Source: Actinopolyspora saharensis (GTDB lineage Bacteria; Actinomycetota; Actinomycetes; Mycobacteriales; Pseudonocardiaceae). Taken from it: a stretch of 64,000 nucleotides of DNA. This document shows positions 27,518 to 34,815 of the stretch, one piece after another. The notes under the pieces are model-generated. The model did not search any database. It was not told the DNA's origin and saw nothing but the letters and a program-made list of their open reading frames with translations. The position numbers were made by a program, and so were the translations under genes. Each line of letters begins with the position of its first letter. The first letter of the stretch is position 1. Location: assembly GCF_900100925.1 (NCBI RefSeq), contig NZ_FNKO01000002.1, positions 1,674,001 to 1,738,000 of the forward strand, written 5' to 3'.

Positions 27518-28426
27518 ATGCGACTCGTGGTCGCGCTTTCCGAATACCGCCCGGTCGCGGCGGGCAAGGTCCGTGAACTCTACGAAGTGGACGAGGACCA
27601 CCTGCTGCTGGTCGCCTCGGACCGCATCTCCGCCTACGACCACGTGCTGCGGACCCCGATCCCGGACAAGGGTCGGGTGCTCACCGCGATGAGCGTGTTC
27701 TGGTTCGAGCTGCTCGGGGACTTGGTCGACAACCACCTGGTCGCCGCGGGCGACGACCCGCGCATCCCCGCCGAGGTGCGCGGGAGGGCGCTGCTGGTGC
27801 GCAAGCTGGACATGCTGCCGGTGGAGTGCGTGGCGCGCGGTTACCTCAGCGGTTCCGGTCTGGCCGAGTACCGGCGGACCGGCGCGGTCTGCGGGGTGGC
27901 GCTGCCCGACGGTCTCACCGAGTCCTCGCGACTCCCGGAGCCGATCTTCACCCCGGCCACCAAGGCCGAGCTGGGCGATCACGACGAGAACGTCAGCTTC
28001 GCCGCCGTGGTCGACGCCGTGGGCGAGCGCCGCGCGGAGCAGCTGCGCGAGCTCACCCTGGGCATCTACGAGCGGGCCGCCGAGCACGCGCGTGGCAGGG
28101 GCGTGATCCTCGCTGACACCAAGTTCGAGTTCGGCGTCGTGCAGGACGGCGGACTGGTCCTCGCCGACGAGGTGCTCACCCCGGACTCCTCGCGCTACTG
28201 GCCCGCCGACGGGTACGAGCCGGGCAGGGCGCAGCCCTCCTTCGACAAGCAGTACGTGCGGGACTGGCTGACCTCCTCCGAGTCCGGTTGGGACCGTTCC
28301 GCCGACGCGCCGCCTCCGCCGCTCCCCCCGGAGGTGGTGGCGGCCACGAGGCAGCGCTACGTCGAGGCCTACGAGCGGATCACCGGGCGCGACCTGGCCG
28401 ACTGGCCCGTGGACTCCGCGGAGTGA
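27518..28426 (+). CDS. purC: Phosphoribosylaminoimidazole-succinocarboxamide synthase
   Basis: PurC (SAICAR synthetase) joins CAIR and aspartate with ATP. This 302-residue protein has the N-terminal glycine loop [26 protein letters not shown] (residues 13-38), the CAIR-binding [19 protein letters not shown], and the signature LADTKFEFG near residue 207. ATG 27518 is preceded by GAGG; GTG 27527 would shorten it by three residues. It lies 200 nt after purB on the same strand with a repeat element between. Confidence 0.96.
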   Translation: MRLVVALSEYRPVAAGKVRELYEVDEDHLLLVASDRISAYDHVLRTPIPDKGRVLTAMSVFWFELLGDLVDNHLVAAGDDPRIPAEVRGRALLVRKLDMLPVECVARGYLSGSGLAEYRRTGAVCGVALPDGLTESSRLPEPIFTPATKAELGDHDENVSFAAVVDAVGERRAEQLRELTLGIYERAAEHARGRGVILADTKFEFGVVQDGGLVLADEVLTPDSSRYWPADGYEPGRAQPSFDKQYVRDWLTSSESGWDRSADAPPPPLPPEVVAATRQRYVEAYERITGRDLADWPVDSAE

Positions 28427-28592
28427 GCTCCTCCCGCCTGGACGGTTGACCGCGGGGCAGGGCTCGGTCGGGTCCTGCCGCGTCGCGGGCGCCTCCGGCG
28501 GGCGCACCTCGCGGGCGGGTCACCCTTCCTTCCTCCGGCGGCCACCGGTGCTTCGTCCTCCGGTCACGTCGTCTTCAGCGCGGGATGGCCCC

Positions 28593-29345
28593 ATGATGTC
28601 CGTGGGTACACGGCTCGTGGTCTCGTTGCACGGCATCGGCGGCGCGGAAGCGCTGGACCGCTGCGAACGCTTCGCCGCCGACATGCAGGCCCGGGGCGTC
28701 GCGCTCTCGCTGCTGGTGGCACCGGCCGAGCTGACGGACCCGGCCGTGTCGGACTGGCTGCTCCGGCGTCGTGCGCGGGGTGACTTCCCGGTGCTGCACG
28801 GGGTGGGTGGGGTCTTCCACAACGCGGAGAGCGCCTTCGACGCCCCGCGCTTCCTGCCGAGGCACGAGGCGGGGTTGTGGCTGGCCGCGGCGAACGCCGT
28901 GCTCGAGGCCCGCGGGCTCTCGACCGAGGTCTTCGCGGTGCGGGCGAACCGCGTTTCGGACGGCACGCTGCGCGCGCTGCGCGAGTCGGGGTTCGGGCTC
29001 TGCGCGGGCCCCGCGGTGCTCCACGACCTCCGCGCCGAGGCGACGCACCGGGTGGATGCGCGGGTTTTCACCGGTCCGCGTGGTGAGGTGGGGCGCTGCC
29101 GAGCCCTGCGCCTGGGCACCGAGCGGTCGGTGCTGGCGGGCAGGTGGTTGACGCGGTTGGCGGTCTCGGCGGCGGACCTGCTGGCCCCGCGGAGAAGGTT
29201 GGCCGTGGCCGACGCCGTGGACGGCGCGTTGGCGCGCGGGGCCGTGCCGGTGACCTACGACCAGCTGGTTCCGCGGGAGCGCGCCCCGCGTCCGGTGCCC
29301 GGAACGCGGGGCGGGATTCCCAACCCGGACCCGTTGACCAGCTGA
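28593..29345 (+). CDS. DUF2334-type polysaccharide deacetylase-like protein
   Basis: This 250-residue protein resembles DUF2334, a divergent branch of the NodB/polysaccharide deacetylase barrel. The opening LVVSLHGIGGAEALDRCERFAADMQARGV with the SLHGIG motif takes the place of the usual DDG motif. HEAGLWLAAANAVLEARGL and a later motif around VPVTYDQLV follow. No signal peptide is seen, so it is probably cytoplasmic. Start choices are ATG 28593 or ATG 28596. The substrate is unknown. The neighbour on the opposite strand (29358) converges on it. Confidence 0.7.
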   Translation: MMSVGTRLVVSLHGIGGAEALDRCERFAADMQARGVALSLLVAPAELTDPAVSDWLLRRRARGDFPVLHGVGGVFHNAESAFDAPRFLPRHEAGLWLAAANAVLEARGLSTEVFAVRANRVSDGTLRALRESGFGLCAGPAVLHDLRAEATHRVDARVFTGPRGEVGRCRALRLGTERSVLAGRWLTRLAVSAADLLAPRRRLAVADAVDGALARGAVPVTYDQLVPRERAPRPVPGTRGGIPNPDPLTS

Positions 29346-29357
29346 TCGGCGGGACCG

Positions 29358-30011
29358 TCACGCCTGCTGGGGCTGGGGGATCTCGGTGGGCTCGCCCCTG
29401 TTGAGGCGGTGGAGGGTGGTGCCCTCCGGGCCGAGCTGCTCGAACTTGCCGTAGTGCATCTCCGGCACGGAGAGCACGGCCTCGTGGATCGGCACCGTGA
29501 TGCGCGGGTTCACCTCGCGCAGGAAGTCCACGGCCTCGGAGAGCTTCAGCCACGGCGCTCCCGTGGGCAGACCGAGCACGTCGACCCGCTGCTCGGGCAC
29601 GTGGAAGGAGTCGCCCGGGTGGTAGAAGGCGCCGCCGTCGAAGAAGTATCCGATGTTGGCGATGACGGGGATGTCCCGGTGGATGACCGCGTGCTGACCA
29701 CCGACCACCTCGACCGGTACCCCGGCGAGCTCGAAGGCGTCCCCGGCGCGGGCGACCTCGGCCGTGGTGCCCAGTTCGGACAGCGCCGCCGCCGAGTCGG
29801 TGTCGGCCACCAGCCGGGCGTTCGGGTTGTTGCGCAGCACCGCGGGCAGGCGTTCGTTGTCCAGGTGATCGGGGTGCTTGTGGGTGATCAGCACCGCGTC
29901 CAGGTCGCGGAGCGCGTCGAAGCCCTCGGAGAAGGTGCCCGGGTCGATCAGCAGCCGGGCCGTGGACATCTCGACCAGTACGCAGGAGTGACCGTAGTGG
30001 GTCAGCCTCAA
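29358..30011 (-). CDS. MBL-fold metal-dependent hydrolase, UlaG-like
   Basis: This 217-residue metallo-beta-lactamase fold protein opens with MRLTHYGHSCVLVE, then LLIDPGTFSEG, the metal motif THKHPDHLD (HxHxDH) near residues 43-51, GGQHAVIH and YHPGDSF with later metal ligands. Such small proteins hydrolyse phosphodiester, lactone or similar bonds, and the substrate is unclear. TTG 30011 is the only start close to the conserved region and is preceded by GGAGGTAA, a strong ribosome binding site. Confidence 0.85.
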   Translation of the reverse strand: MRLTHYGHSCVLVEMSTARLLIDPGTFSEGFDALRDLDAVLITHKHPDHLDNERLPAVLRNNPNARLVADTDSAAALSELGTTAEVARAGDAFELAGVPVEVVGGQHAVIHRDIPVIANIGYFFDGGAFYHPGDSFHVPEQRVDVLGLPTGAPWLKLSEAVDFLREVNPRITVPIHEAVLSVPEMHYGKFEQLGPEGTTLHRLNRGEPTEIPQPQQA

Positions 30012-30169
30012 GAGTTACCTCCGTGTTCTCGTTCGACTGTGCCGTCGCGTCGGTGCGCTTCGCGGTGACACCGGATCACCCCACCCAATCAGCCGGGCGG
30101 GGAGCTTCCTGCGAAGCGTCCCGAAGTTGTCGCGGCAACTCTCGGAGACTTCGGCGCGTCGGCCGTTGC

Positions 30170-30500
30170 CCCCACGCAGCCTGCACCGCCGCGGGGCAAC
30201 CGAGCCGCCACGAAACCCCGGAGAGGAACTCCCGACCAGGGCGCCACCCCAACGCGAGCGCTGTGAGCCTACGCAACCGGCACCGCCGCGAGCTCCCCGA
30301 GTTGTCGGCAGTCCCCGAACAGAAGCTCCCGCTCAACAGGCACACCCCGACGCGAGCGCTTGGAGCCTACGCAACCGGCACCGCCGCGGGTTCTCAGTCG
30401 AGTGCCCGGCGAGGACGGCCCCGACGTTGTGTAGGTAGCTACCCGATGTCGGGGCACCCGCAGCCGGGCGCCGACTGAGGTTCCGCCAAGCGACCAAGTA
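30170..30500 (+). repeat. Dispersed intergenic repeat, copy C (two cores in tandem)
   Basis: Core CCAACGCGAGCGCTGTGAGC lies at 30249-30268, with a second diverged core (17/20) at 30347-30366 about 98 nt later, each followed by GCAACCGGCACCGCCGCG. The 30411-30464 segment matches 16745-16798 at 52 of 54 bases and contains the perfect palindrome GGTAGCTACC inside larger CCCCGAC/GTCGGGG arms. GAGGTTCCGCCAAGC follows at 30477-30491. It fills the 515-bp gap between the MBL gene and the TetR gene. Confidence 0.85.
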
Positions 30501-30526
30501 CGCAAACCGAGCCCCCGAGAATTCCC

Positions 30527-31207
30527 TCAATCTCCCCCAGGTTTCCACCGCCGCCCCTGCACCATGTCACCGAACCCCATCCAGACCAGATTCATCAGTC
30601 GCATGGACAGCGCGTCGGCCGTGTACTCGGGGTGGTCGAACCACCAGTCGAGCATGGACTCGCCCGCGCCCACGAGCGCGGCGGCGAAGGGTTGCACCTG
30701 CTCGTGCGGAACCGGCTGCTGCTCGGTGCCGCTCGCGCGGGCCAGCAGGCCCGTGACCAGGTCCAGCGCGCGTTGTCTCCACTCGGAGAGCTCGGCGGTG
30801 AAGGGTTGTCCCTGGGTCCTGGCCTGGCGGTGCAGGACCGTCCAGCTGGCGCGGTTCTCGTTGGCGTACTCGAAGAAGGCGCGCAGGCCCCGCCAGAGCT
30901 GTTCGTCCGGGCTGAGGTTCGCTTCGACGGCCTGGCCGATCGAGTCGATCAACCGGTTCGCCTCCCGTCGAATGCAGGCGACGAAGAGCTCCTCCTTGGA
31001 ACCGAGGTAGGTGTAGATCATGGGTTTGGAGATCTCGGCCGCGTCGGAGATCTCGTCCATCGCCGCCTCGTGGTAGCCGTGCCGGGCGAAGACCTCCACG
31101 GCGGCGTCCAGGATCTGGCGTTCGCGCACTTGCCGGGGCAGCCTGCGGGAACGTGGTTTGGCGGGGGTTTCGGACCGCTCGGCCCGGGGTCGTCTCGCGT
31201 CCTGCAC
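30527..31207 (-). CDS. TetR-family regulator of the SCP2 / acyl-CoA dehydrogenase locus
   Basis: This 226-residue protein has a basic N-terminal extension and then a TetR helix-turn-helix at about residues 25-75 (RERQILDAAVEVFARHGYHEAAMDEISDAAEISKPMIYTYLGSKEELF). The C-terminal domain is helical. It is divergent from the SCP2-domain and acyl-CoA dehydrogenase genes, so it most likely controls lipid degradation, and it may bind the tandem palindromes at 31511-31538. GTG 31207 was chosen. Its ligand is probably an acyl-CoA, by analogy only. Confidence 0.85.
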   Translation of the reverse strand: MQDARRPRAERSETPAKPRSRRLPRQVRERQILDAAVEVFARHGYHEAAMDEISDAAEISKPMIYTYLGSKEELFVACIRREANRLIDSIGQAVEANLSPDEQLWRGLRAFFEYANENRASWTVLHRQARTQGQPFTAELSEWRQRALDLVTGLLARASGTEQQPVPHEQVQPFAAALVGAGESMLDWWFDHPEYTADALSMRLMNLVWMGFGDMVQGRRWKPGGD

Positions 31208-31557
31208 CCTGAGGAGTCCTTTCGCGGCGGCTTGAGTCCGTGCTCGGGTGCCGGTGCGTGAGCCGGCGCCCCTGCCGAGTCGGGTCGTTCGCGCGGGCAC
31301 CACGCGGCGGACGACCCGGCCTCGCGTTCCGTCCGGCTCGCGCGCCGGAGCTTCGCACGCTGGTCAGGCCGGGCACCCAAGCCGGCACACCATTCTGCAA
31401 GGTCGCGGGTGCTGTTCGTCGACTCGGTTCGGTGCCGCGGAGGGCCCGGACGGCGGGTGCGCCCGAGTACAGTGGGGCGGAGTTGATCGGAGCTGCCTTG
31501 CCGCATTACCTACTCGAGAGTAGCCTTACTCGTGAGTAGCTAATGGAGGGGTTTCAC
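31208..31557. other. Divergent promoter region between TetR and SCP2 genes
   Basis: This 350-bp region holds no reading frame with features. It carries the tandem operators at 31511-31538 near the SCP2 start. The rest is GC-rich and featureless apart from the 5' end of the TetR transcript. Confidence 0.5.
31511..31538. promoter_or_regulatory. Tandem palindromic operators, probable TetR binding sites
   Basis: Two copies of TACTC-N2-GAGTA (31511-31522 and 31527-31538) lie 16 bp apart, end to end. The first is extended to CTACTCGAGAGTAG. They sit 20 nt before the start of the SCP2 gene, overlapping its expected promoter, and upstream of the divergent TetR gene. The dyad symmetry and spacing fit two TetR dimers. 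Confidence 0.7.
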
Positions 31558-32151
31558 ATGACAGAATCCGATCCGATCGCCGCCCTCGGCTCCACGGACC
31601 CGAAGGAGCTCGGCAGCGAGGAATTCGTCGCGCTGCTGGAAGCGGCCTCCGAGCGGGCCGCCGCGGGAGCCGAGGTCGATCTCAGCTCCCTGGAACCGCA
31701 GCAGTTCGCCAGGCTCATCTCGCGAGCCTCGGACGAGCAGCTCAAAGCGGTCATGGCGCGCCCGGAGCTGGCGGAGCGGATCCTGGACGAGGTGTTCCGG
31801 CGCATGGGCGAGCACTACCGCTCCGACAAGGCGGGAAGCACCGAAGCCGTGGTGCGCTGGCGCATCAACCTGGACGGCTCCGCCACACCGGAGAACCCCT
31901 CCGCGGACGGGCAGGACGAACCCGGTGTGCTGCGCTACGAGTGCGTGCTCTCGGAAGGCACCTGCACCGTGAGCAAGACCCCGGAGCGGGAACCGCGGGT
32001 CACGGTCATGCTCGGGCCGGTCGAGCTGCTCAAGCTCGCCTCCAGCAACGCATCGGCTCCGATGCTGTTCATGAAGGGCAAGCTGAAGGTCGCCGGTGAC
32101 GTGGGATTCGCCGCGGGCCTGACCAAGCTGTTCCAGATCCCGAAGGCGTGA
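31558..32151 (+). CDS. SCP2 sterol-binding domain protein
   Basis: This 197-residue protein has an acidic, helical N-terminal half (PIAALGSTDPKELGSEEFVALLEAASERA) and a C-terminal SCP2 domain (about 85-195), with VVRWRINLDGSA, LRYECVLSEGTCTV, ASAPMLFMKGKLKVAGDVG and a hydrophobic end. SCP2 domains carry acyl chains or sterols. GGAGGGG at 31545-31551 fixes ATG 31558; ATG 31543 is out of register with it. It is 72 nt upstream of the acyl-CoA dehydrogenase gene, suggesting a shared fatty acid or sterol pathway under TetR control. Confidence 0.82.
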   Translation: MTESDPIAALGSTDPKELGSEEFVALLEAASERAAAGAEVDLSSLEPQQFARLISRASDEQLKAVMARPELAERILDEVFRRMGEHYRSDKAGSTEAVVRWRINLDGSATPENPSADGQDEPGVLRYECVLSEGTCTVSKTPEREPRVTVMLGPVELLKLASSNASAPMLFMKGKLKVAGDVGFAAGLTKLFQIPKA

Positions 32152-32223
32152 CCGGGCTGTCCGCCCGCTGACGGAACACGAGCACCCCTCCCCGAGCCGT
32201 ACCCCCGAACCGCCGAGGACGTT

Positions 32224-33432
32224 ATGAGCTTCTCGCTGGAACTGACCGAAGAGCACCGGGAACTGCGCGACTGGCTGCGCGGATTCGCCGAGCGGGAGAT
32301 ACGCCCCGCAGCCGCGGAGTGGGACGAGCGCGAGGAAACCCCGTGGCCCGTCATCTCCGAAGCGGCCAAGGTCGGCCTGTACGGGTTCGAGACGCTGGCG
32401 ACCTTCTGGGCGGACGAGACCGGGCTGTCGCTGCCGATCGCCAACGAGGAGCTGTTCTGGGGCGACGGCGGGATCGGGATGGCGATCTTCGGGACCACGT
32501 TGGCCGTGGCCGGGATCTTCTCCGCGGGCACCCCCGACCAGCTGGCCGAGTGGGTGCCCCAGTGCTACGGGGACGTGGAAGAACCGCAGGTCGCGGCGTT
32601 CTGCTCCTCGGAACCCGACGCGGGGTCGGACGTGGCCGCCATGCGCACCCGCGCGGTCTACGACGAGGCCGCGGACGAGTGGGTGCTCAACGGGCACAAG
32701 GCCTGGGCGACCAACGGCGGGATCGCCAACGTCCACGTGGTCCAGGCCGTGGTCGACCCCGAGCTGGGACCGCGCGGGCAGGCCGCTTTCGTGGTCCCAC
32801 CGGGCACCCCCGGGCTGACCTCGCCCGGCAAGATCCGCAAGCACGGTCTGCGGGCCTCGCACACCGCCGACGTCTTCCTCGACGACGTGCGCGTTCCCGG
32901 AAGGTGCCTGCTCGGGGGCAAGGAGAAGCTGGACGAGCGGCTCGCCCGAGCCCGCGAAGGCGGCAAGTCGAGCTCGCAGGCCATGCGCACCTTCGAGCTC
33001 TCCCGCCCGACCGTCGGGGCCCAGGCGCTCGGCATCGCCAGAGCCGCCTACGAGCAGGCGCTGGAGTACGCCGGACAGCGGGAGACCTTCGGCCGCCCCA
33101 TCGTCGACAACCAGGGGATCGCGTTCACGCTCGCCGACATGCGCACCGAGATCGACGCCGCGCGCCTGCTCGTCTGGCGGGCCGCCTGGATGGGGCGCAA
33201 CGAGGTCCCGTTCACCTCCGGAGAAGGGTCGATGTCGAAGCTGAAGGCGGGCCGAGTGGCCACCTGGGCCACCGAGCGCGCCATCCAGGTTCTGGGAGGC
33301 AGCGGCTACACCAGGGAGTACCCGGTGGAACGGATGCACCGCGACGCCAAGATCTACGACATCTTCGAGGGCACCGAGCAGATCCAGCAGCTGGTGGTGG
33401 CCAGGGCCGTTTCCGGGCGCCACATTCCTTGA
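32224..33432 (+). CDS. Acyl-CoA dehydrogenase
   Basis: This 402-residue flavoprotein oxidises acyl-CoA at the alpha-beta bond. It has the N-terminal helical domain, the FAD- and substrate-binding segments VAAFCSSEPDAGSDVAAMRTRA and GHKAWATNGGIAN (the W-x-T-N pattern), and the C-terminal helical domain with QRETFGRPI, the LGGSGYTREYPVERMHRDAKI motif and catalytic Glu382 in DIFEGTEQ. The start is ATG 32224. The neighbouring SCP2 and TetR genes suggest degradation of long or branched acyl chains. Confidence 0.93.
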   Translation: MSFSLELTEEHRELRDWLRGFAEREIRPAAAEWDEREETPWPVISEAAKVGLYGFETLATFWADETGLSLPIANEELFWGDGGIGMAIFGTTLAVAGIFSAGTPDQLAEWVPQCYGDVEEPQVAAFCSSEPDAGSDVAAMRTRAVYDEAADEWVLNGHKAWATNGGIANVHVVQAVVDPELGPRGQAAFVVPPGTPGLTSPGKIRKHGLRASHTADVFLDDVRVPGRCLLGGKEKLDERLARAREGGKSSSQAMRTFELSRPTVGAQALGIARAAYEQALEYAGQRETFGRPIVDNQGIAFTLADMRTEIDAARLLVWRAAWMGRNEVPFTSGEGSMSKLKAGRVATWATERAIQVLGGSGYTREYPVERMHRDAKIYDIFEGTEQIQQLVVARAVSGRHIP

Positions 33433-33439
33433 TCGGAGG

Positions 33440-33545
33440 TCGGTCGGTCCCTTTGCTCGGGTTGCTGCGTGGGCTCGTAAGCGCCTGCGTTGGAGTGGAG
33501 CTTTCTGCTGGAAGTTCCTGACGGGTCTCTGGCGGCTGGGTTCGC
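33440..33545 (-). repeat. Dispersed intergenic repeat, copy E (diverged)
   Basis: The core GCTCGTAAGCGCCTGCGTTGG at 33473-33493 matches copy D (27390-27410) at 19 of 21 bases. Flanking GGTCGGTCGG and GTGGAGCT are also shared with copy D. It starts just after the acyl-CoA dehydrogenase stop. Confidence 0.55.
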
Positions 33546-33597
33546 TGAGCGGCGCTCACTCGGTGGAACGCTCGTTGCGGCGGGGGATGGTGCGCAT

Positions 33598-33629
33598 CAC
33601 TGTTCGTTGACAGTGCGGAACTGCACTGT
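33598..33629. promoter_or_regulatory. Overlapping inverted repeats
   Basis: CACTGT (33598-33603) pairs with ACAGTG (33610-33615), and ACAGTGC (33610-33616) pairs with GCACTGT (33623-33629). The middle arm can pair with either side, giving alternative hairpins or two overlapping operators. Confidence 0.4.
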
Positions 33630-33988
33630 TCAGCGCGCTGCGCAGCGCTTTCTGTTTTGTCCGAAGTGGGAGTTCCCGAGCGGTTCGTGGTGTTCGCCAC
33701 GGTTCGGAATTCTCGCCTGTTTTGACTCCGTTGCTCTGGGATGGTGTTTGGTTGCGACGCGGTTAAGAGGTTCGAATCTTCACCCGAACGGGGGAGAACG
33801 AACGACTTCTCCCGTGGCAGCCGTGTGCTCCACGTTTCATGGGCGTGGGCGCCCCGCGGTCCTGCCGCGGAGCGCGCCGTCCCCGGAGAGGGGAGCCCCG
33901 AAGACGTGGGGCACCGTGCCGGAACCTCGGGCGGACGACGATCTCGAGGCTTCGGCTTCGCTTCGAGAGTGATTGGGAGGGCGAAGCG

Positions 33989-34486
33989 GTGAGCAAGGCG
34001 ACATCCGACCCCGGAACTCCGATCTTCGGGGAGGTGTACAGCGAGCTCGAACTACCGGAGATCGACGTGCACGACTTCGAGTGGCACGAGGTCGACTTCC
34101 CCGAGGGACCTGCGGCCACTCGTCCGCCGGAGGTCGACGACGGCGAGCCGAACCAAACCGCGGCCCCGAACGAGGCGACCGGCGAGGAGCCCGGGCAGGA
34201 CGCGCTTCAGGACGAGGGCAGCGCGGGTGCGCCCGAACCGTCCGCGGAGGCGCAGGAGGCCCGGAACGAGACTGCCGAGCCCGCCGCCGCGGAGGACGCT
34301 ACGCGCGGAACCACGCGCTCGGAGGGGCGGGCCAACCGGCGCTCCAGGGCCGAGAGCACCGAGGCGGCCGAGGACCCCGACAGCGGCGACTCCCAGCACG
34401 GTGGGCAGAGCAGCAACGCGGCGGCCGAGGCCGTGGCCGGCGCGGCGGCGGCGCAGCGCGGGGGCCGCAGGCGCAAGGAGGACTGA
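33989..34486 (+). CDS. Acidic, low-complexity protein of unknown function
   Basis: This 165-residue protein is dominated by Glu, Asp, Ala, Pro, Ser and Gly. The N-terminal 30 residues carry a short structured-looking segment (TPIFGEVYSELELPEIDVHDFEWHEVDF split over two blocks), and the C-terminus is basic (AAQRGGRRRKED). It is probably intrinsically disordered and cytoplasmic. GGGAGG upstream of GTG 33989 supports translation. No family is recognised, and its neighbours give no clue. Confidence 0.6.
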   Translation: MSKATSDPGTPIFGEVYSELELPEIDVHDFEWHEVDFPEGPAATRPPEVDDGEPNQTAAPNEATGEEPGQDALQDEGSAGAPEPSAEAQEARNETAEPAAAEDATRGTTRSEGRANRRSRAESTEAAEDPDSGDSQHGGQSSNAAAEAVAGAAAAQRGGRRRKED

Positions 34487-34815
34487 GCCCACGAGCGGTT
34501 CGCCGCGGACCGTCCGGCCGCGAACGCTCGTCCACGCATCCTGATCGCCCCGAGTCACGTGTCGGCCCCGAACGGCACGTGCCCGGCGCGAGGTCCGCCC
34601 GTCCCCGGACGGCCTGTTCGGCTGCGCGCGGCGCCGAGCTCCCCGCGGCGGGCACCCGTGAATTCGCTGCGTGATCACCCGTGGTGTGACCGGTTCCTCC
34701 GCTTCGCGGGGCGGCCTTCGACGCGGGGCCGCCCGTTCTCGGCATCTTGACCGATCCACTTCCGCGTGTTTGGCTTTCGCACCAACGAAGGCCTAGCCGT
34801 TGGAGGTGTCCGGAG
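34487..34815. other. 329-bp intergenic region before GH97
   Basis: GC-rich, with one short palindrome (CCGTCCCCGGACGG). No gene, repeat copy or clear promoter is seen. Confidence 0.4.

Larger units (their letters stand above)
33433..33988. other. 556-bp stretch with repeat E and overlapping hairpins
   Basis: The first 100 bp hold dispersed repeat copy E. At 33598-33629 there are overlapping ACAGTG inverted repeats, and just downstream a GCGCGCTGCGCAGCGCT run. Around 33720-33790 the sequence is AT-rich and probably carries the promoter of the next gene. No reading frame is convincing. Confidence 0.55.

Noticed and set aside
31540..33423. Long minus-strand reading frame opposite SCP2 and acyl-CoA dehydrogenase
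   Set aside because: The composition is an artefact of GC-rich codons. Conserved motifs and ribosome binding sites are on the plus strand.
33769..33778. GGTTCGAATC resembling the T-arm of a tRNA
   Set aside because: The flanking bases do not make a proper T-stem and no anticodon or acceptor stem can be drawn around it.
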